The notes below the pieces were generated by a model. It was not told the origin of the DNA, did not search any database, and saw only the letters and a list, made by a program, of their open reading frames with translations. A program made the translations under genes and the position numbers. From Wagnerdoeblera intermedia (lineage in GTDB: Bacteria > Pseudomonadota > Alphaproteobacteria > Rhodobacterales > Rhodobacteraceae): a stretch of DNA of 64,000 bases. Every line of letters begins with the position of its first letter. The first letter of the stretch is position 1. Of this stretch, positions 15,245 through 22,863 are shown piece by piece. The DNA lies in NCBI RefSeq assembly GCF_042647465.1, contig NZ_JBHRVN010000004.1. One strand, written 5' to 3'.

Positions 15245-16900
15245 TTAATGCTTCTGATTCAGCCAGATGCGAATCTGGCGAAGTGCCGCTTCGCTGTCTT
15301 TTTCGACCAGACGGCCAAGCTCCTCGATCTTCTGGCGGGTGACGCCGCCGCGCACCGAAGAGATGGCGACGAAGTCACTCTCCTGCGTGTCCTCATCGGT
15401 GCGATTGTCCGGCGAGCCGGTTTCATCGCCGGTGCTCTCACCCGCCGATGCGGCTTCCGCCTCGGTCGTTGCCGCCGTTGCCGCAGAGGCGGGAAGGGGG
15501 GCGGGGTCCGCTTCAGCCGCTGCCGCCGCGGGGCGTCCGGTAAAGCGGTTGATGAGCGGGCGCAGACCGAAGACCAGGATCGCCACCATCAACAGCGCCA
15601 CGATCCAGCGCATCATGGCCGGGATATGGCCCAGCAGCGATTCCGCGACACTGGCCTCAGGCGCATTGGGGAGAATGCCGCCGTCTTCAATGAAGCGCAG
15701 GCTGTCCACCGTCAGGCTGTCGCCGCGATCTTCATCAAAGCCCATGGTTGAGCGCACAAGCTGCGTCAGCCGCTCAAGCTCTTCAGGGGTGCGGTCGCGG
15801 TAGCCGTTTTCATCGCTGGTGCCATTGACCAGAACGGCGACCGACAGACGGCGCAACCCGCCCGGCTCAATCACGGTCTCGGACCGGGTCGAGCCGATCT
15901 CAAAACGGGTCTCATCCTCTTCACGGCTGCGGTCTTCAGAGCGTCCGGCCCCGCCGTCCGCGCCGCCTGCAGCGCCGGGAAGATTGTTCAGCACATCAAG
16001 GCTTTGCGCCGATTTTTCGCTGTTTTTGGCATTCTCGCTCACTGAGCGGGTCTGGCGGGCCACACGGCCTTCCGGATCAAAACTCTCGCGCAGGATCACT
16101 TCACGGGTGGTGGCGAGTTCGGCTGCCACCCGCACGCGGACGTTTCCGGCACCGACACGGGCCGAGAGGATCTGTTCGATATTGCGCACAAGGCGCTCTT
16201 CCATGGCGATCCGGGTGCCATGAAGCGCGGCGCTGCCATCGGTGCCTTCGCCATCTGCCGCAAGGATCGTCTCACCGGAGGCTGAAAGCACTGTCACCCG
16301 TTCAGGCGAGAGGCCGGGCAGGGCGGCTGCCACCAGGCTGCGGACCGACAGAGCCTGCTTGCGCTCAAGTGTCGCACCACGGCGGGTGCGGATGATGACG
16401 GCGGCCGAAGGCTCCGGGCGCTCGGCGGAAAAGGCTTCGCGCTCGGGCAGGACCAGATGAACGCGGGCCGCTTCGACGACATCCAGCGTCTGGACCGAGC
16501 GCGACAGCTCACCCTCCAGAGCGCGCAGGCGGTTCACCTGCTGCAGGAAGGTGTTCATGCCAAGGCCGCTTTGATTGTCAAAAAGTTCCCAGCCCGGCAC
16601 GCCCTGGGCCGCGACACCAGCCTCCGCCAGCGCCATGCGGGCGCGGGCAATATCGGTTTCCGGCAGGCTCACCAGCGTGCCATCGGGCGAGACGCGGGGG
16701 GTAAATCCGGCCTGTTCCAGCGCACGGACCATGGCTGCGCCTTCCGAGGCTGACAGATCGCCCGCCAGCGGCCGATAGACCGGTGCCAGAACAACGCTCA
16801 GCCCGAAGAGCACCGCCGCCATAACGGCAAGCCCGGTTGCGCCAAGCGCGATCAGACGACCGCGACCGAGGGATGCGAGATTGGCAAGGATCTGCTTCAT
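15245..16900 (-). CDS. fliF: Flagellar MS-ring protein FliF
   Basis: 551 residues. FliF forms the MS-ring in the inner membrane. Helix 1 lies at about 17-40 (IALGATGLAVMAAVLFGLSVV), followed by the YscJ/FliF ring-building domains with NRLRALEGELSRSVQTLD and AARVHLVLPE. A disordered periplasmic loop rich in Glu/Asp/Arg follows, then helix 2 at about 430-447 (MMRWIVALLMVAILVFGL). The cytosolic tail ends with the FliG-binding helix (EAALRQIRIWLNQKH). The ATG has AGGGGGAT upstream. It is the first gene of the minus-strand operon and shares a 130-base divergent promoter region with fliL. Confidence 0.95.
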   Translation of the reverse strand: MKQILANLASLGRGRLIALGATGLAVMAAVLFGLSVVLAPVYRPLAGDLSASEGAAMVRALEQAGFTPRVSPDGTLVSLPETDIARARMALAEAGVAAQGVPGWELFDNQSGLGMNTFLQQVNRLRALEGELSRSVQTLDVVEAARVHLVLPEREAFSAERPEPSAAVIIRTRRGATLERKQALSVRSLVAAALPGLSPERVTVLSASGETILAADGEGTDGSAALHGTRIAMEERLVRNIEQILSARVGAGNVRVRVAAELATTREVILRESFDPEGRVARQTRSVSENAKNSEKSAQSLDVLNNLPGAAGGADGGAGRSEDRSREEDETRFEIGSTRSETVIEPGGLRRLSVAVLVNGTSDENGYRDRTPEELERLTQLVRSTMGFDEDRGDSLTVDSLRFIEDGGILPNAPEASVAESLLGHIPAMMRWIVALLMVAILVFGLRPLINRFTGRPAAAAAEADPAPLPASAATAATTEAEAASAGESTGDETGSPDNRTDEDTQESDFVAISSVRGGVTRQKIEELGRLVEKDSEAALRQIRIWLNQKH

Positions 16901-16914
16901 GCCCGATATCCCCC

Positions 16915-16955
16915 TGTCATGTATAAGTTCCTCTCGGCGGTACTTGTCATGTATA
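16915..16955. promoter_or_regulatory. Divergent flagellar promoter region with an 11-base direct repeat
   Basis: TGTCATGTATA occurs exactly at 16915-16925 and 16945-16955, a 30-base period (about three helical turns), in the 130-base gap between fliF and fliL. Just downstream TTATTCTTG occurs nearly twice in tandem (16975-16992). No TTAA-N7-TTAA CtrA site is visible. Possible binding site for a flagellar master regulator; identity unknown. Confidence 0.45.
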
Positions 16956-17030
16956 GTCTAAAACTGCGGCTTGCTATTCTTGTTATTCTTGATCTAAGCG
17001 AGAGTAAATAGACGGTTAAAGGAGTGGTGC

Positions 17031-17552
17031 ATGGCGACCGGACAGCCGGCAACGGATCAGAAGGGCAAAGGCGCCGGTGGCAGGAACCGCATGCGGTGGG
17101 TGCTGCTGGGGGCTTTGGCCATTCTGGTGGTGGGGATTGCAGCCGGCGCGGGCATCTGGCGCATGCAGCAGCCTGCGACAGTCTCTGAGGGCCAGACCAT
17201 CAGCGCTGCGCGTCCGGGCAACGGCCAGGTTCTTCTGCCGATCGGTCGCATTACGGTGAATGTCGCTGCCAGCGGGCTTACCGGCGATCGTCGCACGCGC
17301 TTTCTCGTGATCGAGCCGACGCTCCTTTATGACGCGGCCTTTGATGCGGTGGCTGAAGGGCGGAAGATGGCGGAACTTCAGCCCGCTCTGCGCGACAGCT
17401 TCATCGAATATCTGTCGCAGCTCCATGAAGACGACGCCTACGGCAGCGCCGGTCTGGCGGATCTGCGCCATGAACTGCTGCGCCGCGCCCGCCTTGTGAC
17501 CGCCTCTGAGGCGCCGATCAGCATTCTGCTTCAGGACTTCGTGCTGCAATGA
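17031..17552 (+). CDS. fliL: Flagellar basal body-associated protein FliL
   Basis: 173 residues. FliL surrounds the stator units and tunes motor torque. It has a short cytosolic N-terminus, one membrane helix (about 22-43, WVLLGALAILVVGIAAGAGIW) and a periplasmic SPFH-like domain with the conserved C-terminal strands ISILLQDFVLQ. The start ATG has a strong AAAGGAG upstream (17019-17025). It overlaps fliM by 4 bases (ATGA) and heads the plus-strand flagellar operon. Confidence 0.9.
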   Translation: MATGQPATDQKGKGAGGRNRMRWVLLGALAILVVGIAAGAGIWRMQQPATVSEGQTISAARPGNGQVLLPIGRITVNVAASGLTGDRRTRFLVIEPTLLYDAAFDAVAEGRKMAELQPALRDSFIEYLSQLHEDDAYGSAGLADLRHELLRRARLVTASEAPISILLQDFVLQ

Positions 17553-18544
17553 CCGACGACACCCGCCTGGAAGAGCCTTTGTCGGAACCTGCTGATGACA
17601 GCGGCTTTGAGCCGATGGGCCTGAGCCCGAAGCGGCCGCTTGAAGAAGAGATCATCGCCCGCGCCTCGGCCAATCATGAGCCGCTGCCTATGCTTGATGT
17701 GATCTGCGCGCGCATCGCCGCAGGTCTCAGCCCGATGCTGAAAAGCCAGAACGGCTTTCTGAGCGAGACCGAGGCAGAGGCGCCGCATTATGACGCCTGG
17801 GGCCGCGCGCTCGGAACGCTGCACCGCGACAGCTGTGCGGTGATCGGCCAGTCGAGCTGGGGCGGGCCGGTTCTTTTTGCGCTGGATCCACGGCTTCTGC
17901 ATGCGGTGCTCTCGGTGATGCTGGGGGGCGCCGCCGGACGTGACGCACCGCCGCAGCGGGCACCGACGGCCATCGAAAAGGCCTTCGCCTCCCGCCTTCT
18001 GGCGCAGGTTGCGCGTGAGGCGGAACATCATTTCAGCCGGATCACCGAAGTCAGCTTCCGGCTTGAGCCGATCGAAAGCCCGGTGCAGATCGCCTCGCTT
18101 CTGGCGGCCGGCGCTCAGGTCGCGGTCTTTGAGATGCGGGTGACGCTCGGGGGGGTGACCGGGTTGATGAGCATGCTTTTGCCGCTCGACACGCTGGAGC
18201 CGGCGCGCGCGCATCTGGGCAAGATGTTCCTTGGCGAGCGCCTGGGTGGCGATGCCTCCTGGCGCGACCATTTCGCCGGGCAGATCGGCACCGCGACCCT
18301 GCAGGTTGAGGCAGAGCTGCACCGCCTGCCGCTGCCGCTGGCGGAGGTTCTGGCCTGGAAGCCTGGCGTAACGATCGATCTTGGCATCACGCTGGGGGCA
18401 GAGGCCACGCTGCGCTGCTCGGATCGGGCGATTTTGCATGGGGTAACGGGACGGCGCAAAAACGGCCGGGTGGCGGTGAAGATCACCCGCGAGGCCGGAG
18501 AGCCGCTGCCGCCGGGAGATGATGATGATCTCCTGGGCGATTGA
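17549..18544 (+). CDS. fliM: Flagellar motor switch protein FliM
   Basis: 331 residues. FliM links FliG to FliN in the C-ring and normally receives CheY-P through its N-terminus. Here the N-terminus is a disordered acidic segment without the common LSQDEIDALL motif, which suggests a divergent CheY-binding mode. The CheC-like middle domain (about 55-235) and the C-terminal SpoA domain (about 245-325, LADVLAWKPGVTIDLG-like, read here as LAEVLAWKPGVTIDLG) are present. The tail DDDDLLGD is acidic. It overlaps the genes on both sides, indicating a tight operon. Confidence 0.88.
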   Translation: MTDDTRLEEPLSEPADDSGFEPMGLSPKRPLEEEIIARASANHEPLPMLDVICARIAAGLSPMLKSQNGFLSETEAEAPHYDAWGRALGTLHRDSCAVIGQSSWGGPVLFALDPRLLHAVLSVMLGGAAGRDAPPQRAPTAIEKAFASRLLAQVAREAEHHFSRITEVSFRLEPIESPVQIASLLAAGAQVAVFEMRVTLGGVTGLMSMLLPLDTLEPARAHLGKMFLGERLGGDASWRDHFAGQIGTATLQVEAELHRLPLPLAEVLAWKPGVTIDLGITLGAEATLRCSDRAILHGVTGRRKNGRVAVKITREAGEPLPPGDDDDLLGD

Positions 18545-18839
18545 CGGGCTGATCCTGCTGCTGCTCTTCGCAGCGCTTGGCTATGGCCTGGTGCTGGGGC
18601 GGCGGATCGCGCGGCTGCAGGCGGTGCTGCTGGAGCTCGCCCCGGTTCTGCAGGCCTTCTCAGATGCGGTCGATCAGTCTGAGCAGTCTCTCGACGCTTT
18701 GCGCAGTGAGGCGGACCGGTTGGAGCGGGCCGCAAGACAGCTGCCGGATGAGCCGCCGGTAAGGAAAGCGCCTCAGGACGACCGCAGCGCTCTGGTGCGT
18801 TCGTTTTTTGAGACAGCCCGAAGAAAGGCCCGCGGATGA
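18525..18839 (+). CDS. Small flagellar-operon membrane protein (DUF6468 type)
   Basis: 104 residues with an N-terminal membrane helix (about 6-24, GLILLLLFAALGYGLVLG) and a C-terminal coiled coil (FSDAVDQSEQSLDALRSEADRLERAAR). The protein fits the DUF6468 family found in alphaproteobacterial flagellar operons; its precise role is not known to me. Three ATG codons lie in tandem (18519, 18522, 18525). I chose 18525 because it is 7 bases after GGGAG. It overlaps fliM and its stop overlaps the next start. Confidence 0.72.
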   Translation: MISWAIDGLILLLLFAALGYGLVLGRRIARLQAVLLELAPVLQAFSDAVDQSEQSLDALRSEADRLERAARQLPDEPPVRKAPQDDRSALVRSFFETARRKARG

Positions 18840-19447
18840 AGCGTGTTTTGTTCCCCGCAGTCGTCATGGCCGCGCTTTTGCCCGCAGCGACCGGCGCGCA
18901 GAGCCCGGCTCCGGTGGTGGTTCAGGATGGGGCTGTGCAAAATAACATGTCGGCGCTCGACGGCGCTCCGGCACCAAAAGCCGATCCGCAGCAGTCGCGC
19001 ATTGCCCAGGAGCCGGGTCTTGCCGGAGAGCTTCTGGCGGCCATTGCCGCAGAGCGACAGGCGCTGAAAGACCGCACAGAGGCTCTGAATCTGCGCGAAT
19101 CCGAGATAAATTTTGCCTCCGCCGCTCTGGCAGAGCAGGAGCGTCAGCTGACCGCGCTGAAGGAAGAGATCCATCAGCTTCTCGGTCTGGCAGAGACCCG
19201 TCACAGCGAAGATATCACCCGCCTCGTCCAGATGTACCGCGCCATGAAGCCCGCAGAGGCGGCAGCGATCCTCTCCAACGCCGATCTGGAAGTGACTGTT
19301 CTGGTCATCGCAGCCATGCCGGAACGCGACTCCGGTCCGATCCTTGCGCGGATGAACATGACCCGCGCTCAGGCGGTCTCGAAGATTATTCTTGAGCGCT
19401 CCCGCCTGCCGGGGGACCAGCGGCTTCTTAATCTGAAGATCAACTGA
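18836..19447 (+). CDS. MotE-like periplasmic flagellar chaperone
   Basis: 203 residues. A signal peptide (about 1-21, ending ATGAQ) is followed by a long coiled coil (about 70-125, AAERQALKDRTEALNLRESEI, QERQLTALKEEIHQLL) and a C-terminal MgtE-N-like helical domain (MYRAMKPAEAAAILSNADLEV, MPERDSGPILARM). This is the architecture of MotE, the alphaproteobacterial chaperone of the periplasmic motor protein MotC, which is required for rotation. It is coupled to the upstream gene by ATGA overlap and is the last gene of the plus-strand operon. Confidence 0.8.
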   Translation: MKRVLFPAVVMAALLPAATGAQSPAPVVVQDGAVQNNMSALDGAPAPKADPQQSRIAQEPGLAGELLAAIAAERQALKDRTEALNLRESEINFASAALAEQERQLTALKEEIHQLLGLAETRHSEDITRLVQMYRAMKPAEAAAILSNADLEVTVLVIAAMPERDSGPILARMNMTRAQAVSKIILERSRLPGDQRLLNLKIN

Positions 19448-19472
19448 ACCGCTCAGCGGGGCGGAGAACCTG

Positions 19473-19504
19473 AAGCCGCAGGGACCTGGTGCCTGCGGCT
19501 TTTT
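19473..19504 (+). terminator. Terminator of the fliL-fliM operon
   Basis: AGCCGCAGG pairs with CCTGCGGCT, followed by TTTT. It lies 26 bases after the motE-like stop. Confidence 0.8.
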
Positions 19505-19581
19505 ATGCGCTCAGGTCACGCCAGATATTCTGCGGCTGTGACCCACGCGTTCCTTCAGACGAGCGCGGAGACCCATAGCAA

Positions 19582-19610
19582 AACGCCCCCGCAGGATCTG
19601 CGGGGGCGTT
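19582..19610 (-). terminator. Terminator of dctA
   Basis: AACGCCCCCGCAG (19582-19594) pairs perfectly with CTGCGGGGGCGTT (19598-19610), loop of 3, with TTTT on the minus strand. Confidence 0.88.
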
Positions 19611-19633
19611 GCTCAGACCGGAGTTCTCAGATC

Positions 19634-20998
19634 TCAGTCCGCGGAGGCTTCACCAAGGCGCAGGCCGGCGGGCGCTCCGCTCAGCGCGGGTGCCGCCACA
19701 GCGGGAGCGGCGCTTCCCTTCATCACGGCATCGAACTGCTCTTTATCAAGGGCGTTCTCCCAGCGGCTGACGACGACGGTGGCGACGGCATTCCCGATGA
19801 AATTGGTGATCGAGCGGCATTCGGACATGAAGCGGTCCACACCAAGGATCAGCGCCATACCGGCGAGCGGCACGCTCGGCACCACCGAAAGCGTGGCAGC
19901 GAGGGTAATGAAGCCCGCACCGGTCACACCCGCTGCCCCCTTAGAGGAGAGCATCGCCACCGCCAGAAGGGTGAGCTGCTGGCCAAGGGTCAGATCGGTA
20001 TTGGTGGCCTGAGCGATAAACAGCGCCGCCAGCGTCATATAGATATTGGTGCCGTCGAGGTTGAAGGAATAACCGGTCGGAACCACCATCCCCACCACCG
20101 GCCGCGCACAGCCTGCTTTCTCCATCTTCTCCATCAGGCGCGGCAGAGCCGATTCCGAGGAGGAAGTGCCCAGCACCAGCAGGATCTCTTCTTTGAGATA
20201 GCGGATCAGCGCAAGGATCGAGAAGCCATTGACGCGGGCCACCGCGCCAAGGATCACCAGCACGAAGATGGCAGAGGTGATATAGAAGGTCAGCACCAGT
20301 TCCGCGAGGTTCATCACCGAGCCGATGCCATATTTGCCGATGGTGAAGGCAAAGGCTCCGAAGGCACCGATGGGGGCCAGCTTCATCAGGATATCGACCA
20401 CGCGGAAGATGATCTGACCGGCGGCTTCAAAGAGGCGAATGACCGGCTTTGCAGGCTCGCCCACCAGAATGACGCCCACGCCAAAGAGGATCGCCACAAA
20501 GAGGACCTGCAGGATATTGCCCTCGGTGAAGGCTGAAATCAGCGTGGTCGGGATGATCTCCATCATGAAACCGGTCAGGGTGGATTCGTGGGCTTTGGCC
20601 GCATAACCCTGAACCGCTGCCGGATCGAGAGTGGCGGGATCAATGTTCATGCCCGTGCCCGGCTGCACCACATTGGCCACGATCAGGCCGACGACCAGCG
20701 CCAGGGTCGAGAACACAAAGAAATAGCCAAAGGCTTTGCCCGCGACCGAGCCCACGCCCTTCAGATCCCCCATGCCCGCAAGGCCGGTCACAATGGTGAT
20801 GAAGATCACCGGCGCGATGATCATCTTCACCAGTTTGATGAAGGCATCGCCAAGCGGTTTGAGGTCGGCGCCAAGCTGCGGCCAGAAATGGCCGATCACT
20901 GCGCCGAGGATGATCGCCATGATCACCTGGATATAGAGAACGCGGTAAAAGGGTTTGCGGGCCGGTGTCCCGGCTCCGGCTTGGGGATTGAACTGCAT
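19634..20998 (-). CDS. dctA: C4-dicarboxylate:proton symporter DctA
   Basis: Inner-membrane importer of succinate, fumarate and malate, family DAACS. 454 residues, normal length. Eight helices and two re-entrant loops are suggested; signature motifs are the serine-rich hairpin GTSSSESALPRLM and the substrate-site GYSFNLDGTNIYMTLA, plus GVTGAGFITLAATL and DRFMSECRSITNFIGN. I chose ATG 20998 because GGAGGAG lies just upstream and the helix pattern starts there; the frame stays open to 21148 but that part crosses the regulatory region. It is divergent from dctB-dctD, which senses dicarboxylates and should control it. Confidence 0.95.
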   Translation of the reverse strand: MQFNPQAGAGTPARKPFYRVLYIQVIMAIILGAVIGHFWPQLGADLKPLGDAFIKLVKMIIAPVIFITIVTGLAGMGDLKGVGSVAGKAFGYFFVFSTLALVVGLIVANVVQPGTGMNIDPATLDPAAVQGYAAKAHESTLTGFMMEIIPTTLISAFTEGNILQVLFVAILFGVGVILVGEPAKPVIRLFEAAGQIIFRVVDILMKLAPIGAFGAFAFTIGKYGIGSVMNLAELVLTFYITSAIFVLVILGAVARVNGFSILALIRYLKEEILLVLGTSSSESALPRLMEKMEKAGCARPVVGMVVPTGYSFNLDGTNIYMTLAALFIAQATNTDLTLGQQLTLLAVAMLSSKGAAGVTGAGFITLAATLSVVPSVPLAGMALILGVDRFMSECRSITNFIGNAVATVVVSRWENALDKEQFDAVMKGSAAPAVAAPALSGAPAGLRLGEASAD

Positions 20999-21012
20999 GG
21001 GGGGCTCCTCCG

Positions 21013-21035
21013 GGCGCCAATACGTCACTGGCGCC
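21013..21035. promoter_or_regulatory. Inverted repeat in the dctA leader
   Basis: GGCGCCA (21013-21019) and TGGCGCC (21029-21035) are separated by 9 bases. It lies 15-37 bases upstream of the dctA start codon and could be an operator or an mRNA hairpin. The regulator is unknown. Confidence 0.4.
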
Positions 21036-21128
21036 AGGATAGTGATTCCGGGAGGACGCCCCAGTTTTGCCTGAATTTTCACCAGCGCCTTATTTTCATG
21101 GGCATTTTTGTCGTGTCTGGCTGCCAGG

Positions 21129-21148
21129 ATGTGTGGTTTTCCACACAT
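21129..21148. promoter_or_regulatory. Likely DctD binding site between dctA and dctB
   Basis: ATGTGTGG-TTTT-CCACACAT is a perfect 20-base palindrome in the divergent intergenic region, 130 bases upstream of dctA. Rhizobial DctD activator sites are similar inverted repeats with GTG/CAC arms, so this is the best candidate site. Only one copy is seen; rhizobial promoters usually have two. Confidence 0.55.
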
Positions 21149-21204
21149 GCCGGATCTGCTAGTTTCGGATCTGAAACAGTTTTGTGACGAGGTCGCGGCC
21201 CAGC

Positions 21205-22863
21205 ATGCCCCGAAGATTTTCCCCTCTTAGGCGGCTGATGCCGCGGGCGCTGATCTTTACGGGGGCCTGTCTTGCGGTGGTCGCGGCCTTTGAGGTCAGC
21301 CGCCGCACCGTGCGGGCGACCCTGTTGAATGAGGCGCAGATCACCGCGCAATCGCGGGTGCAGACGCTTGAGAGTATTCTCGCGGTGCAGCGTGCGGTGG
21401 CGGGCACCCTCGCCGATGACGGTCTGGCACGGGCGGCGCTTGTCAGCGGTGATACGGATCTGGCCGAGCAGGTCTCGCGGAAGCTCGAGTATCTGCGCGC
21501 AGAGACCGGCAGCACGATCATCTATCTGATCGACACCGAAGGGCTGACGATCTCAGCCTCGAACTGGCAGGAGCCGGTCAGTTTTGTCGGCGGCAATTAC
21601 GCCTTTCGGGAGTATTTCCGCAAAGCGGTGACCGAGGGGCGGGCGCTGGAATATGCGCTTGGCCGCAACAGCGGCCGCCCCGGGCTCTATCTCTCCCATG
21701 ACATCCGGGCAGAGGGTGAGCTTGTCGGGATCATCGTCGTGAAAATGGAATTTGAGGCTATGGAGGCGGGTTGGGCCCGCAGCGCGGCCCCGAGCCATGT
21801 CACCGATCCGACGGGGCAGGTTGTGCTGGCCTCGGACCCCTCGCTGCGCTTCAGCCAGCCTCCGGCGGCAGCGGGGCGGCTGGCGGTGCATGAGGCGGTG
21901 GCCGGTGCGCCGGGCTGGCAGCTGACGCTATATACCTCGGCTGCGGCCTCCTGGCGCGCGGGCATCGGCGGGGGGCTGGTGATGTCGGCGGTCCTTGCGC
22001 TGGTCTTCGCGCTCGGGCGCAGGCGCAGGAGGATCATTGAGGCGCGCCGCGCCGTCAAAGAGGCGGCTTTGCAGTATCAGCGCGACCTTGAGCAGGCGGT
22101 GGAAGACCGCACCCGCCTTCTGAAAGCTGAGGTCGAAGAGCGCCGCAATGCCGAGGAGCGTCTGGCCCATATGCAGGGCGAACTGGTGCAGGCCAATAAA
22201 CTCGCCACCCTCGGGCAGGTCACCGCCGGACTTGCCCATGAGGTGAACCAGCCGCTGGCCACCATTCGCCTTCTGGCCGACAACGGGGTTGCGCTTCTCG
22301 ATGATGACCCGGAAGAGACGCGCGCCAATCTGCGCCAGATCGCGGGCATGACGGAACGCATCGACCGCATCACCACCCAGCTGCGCGGCTTTGCCCGCAA
22401 GGCCACCGGTGAGCTGAAGGCGGTGCCGGTGCGGGAGGTGATTGAGGCCTCAGTGCTGCTGACCGCCTCGCGCCGCAGGGCGCGGGGGGCGCAACTGGTC
22501 ATTCGCGGGGATGATCCTGACCTGAAAGTCCGGGCAGAGGCCGTGCGGCTGGAGCAGGTTCTGGTGAATCTCATCCAGAACGCCCAGGAGGCGCTGCATG
22601 ATACCGCCGATCCGGTCATCACCCTGACGGTGACGGCGGATGCCACAACGGTCACTTTTGATCTGCGCGACAACGGCCCCGGCATAGAGCCTGCCATGGT
22701 CGGCCAGTTGTTCATGCCCTTTGCTACCTCGAAAAGCGAAGGCCTGGGGCTTGGGCTGGTGATCGCCCGCGATATTGCGCGCGATCTGGGCGGCGAGTTA
22801 AGCCTTGCCCCGCCCGAGCCCGGGCAGGGCGCGCATTTCATTTTAAGGCTGCAACGCGCATGA
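21205..22863 (+). CDS. dctB: C4-dicarboxylate sensor histidine kinase DctB
   Basis: About 552 residues. A first membrane helix (about 15-33) is followed by a periplasmic double-PAS-like sensing domain (about 35-255) and a second helix (about 258-278). A coiled coil (YQRDLEQAVEDRTRLLKAEVEERR) leads to the kinase core with H-box GLAHEVNQPLATIR, N-box VNLIQNAQEAL, DNGPGIEP and GLGLGLVIARD. This is the DctB layout. The start is uncertain: ATG 21205 is used; GTG 21184 and ATG 21238 are alternatives, none with a strong ribosome-binding site. It overlaps dctD by 4 bases, so both are made together. Confidence 0.9.
   Translation: MPRRFSPLRRLMPRALIFTGACLAVVAAFEVSRRTVRATLLNEAQITAQSRVQTLESILAVQRAVAGTLADDGLARAALVSGDTDLAEQVSRKLEYLRAETGSTIIYLIDTEGLTISASNWQEPVSFVGGNYAFREYFRKAVTEGRALEYALGRNSGRPGLYLSHDIRAEGELVGIIVVKMEFEAMEAGWARSAAPSHVTDPTGQVVLASDPSLRFSQPPAAAGRLAVHEAVAGAPGWQLTLYTSAAASWRAGIGGGLVMSAVLALVFALGRRRRRIIEARRAVKEAALQYQRDLEQAVEDRTRLLKAEVEERRNAEERLAHMQGELVQANKLATLGQVTAGLAHEVNQPLATIRLLADNGVALLDDDPEETRANLRQIAGMTERIDRITTQLRGFARKATGELKAVPVREVIEASVLLTASRRRARGAQLVIRGDDPDLKVRAEAVRLEQVLVNLIQNAQEALHDTADPVITLTVTADATTVTFDLRDNGPGIEPAMVGQLFMPFATSKSEGLGLGLVIARDIARDLGGELSLAPPEPGQGAHFILRLQRA

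Noticed and set aside
21057..21072. Sigma-54 promoter for dctA
   Set aside because: On the minus strand GG-N10-GC is present but the -12 element reads GGGC instead of TTGC and the -24 element is weak; DctD also lacks GAFTGA.
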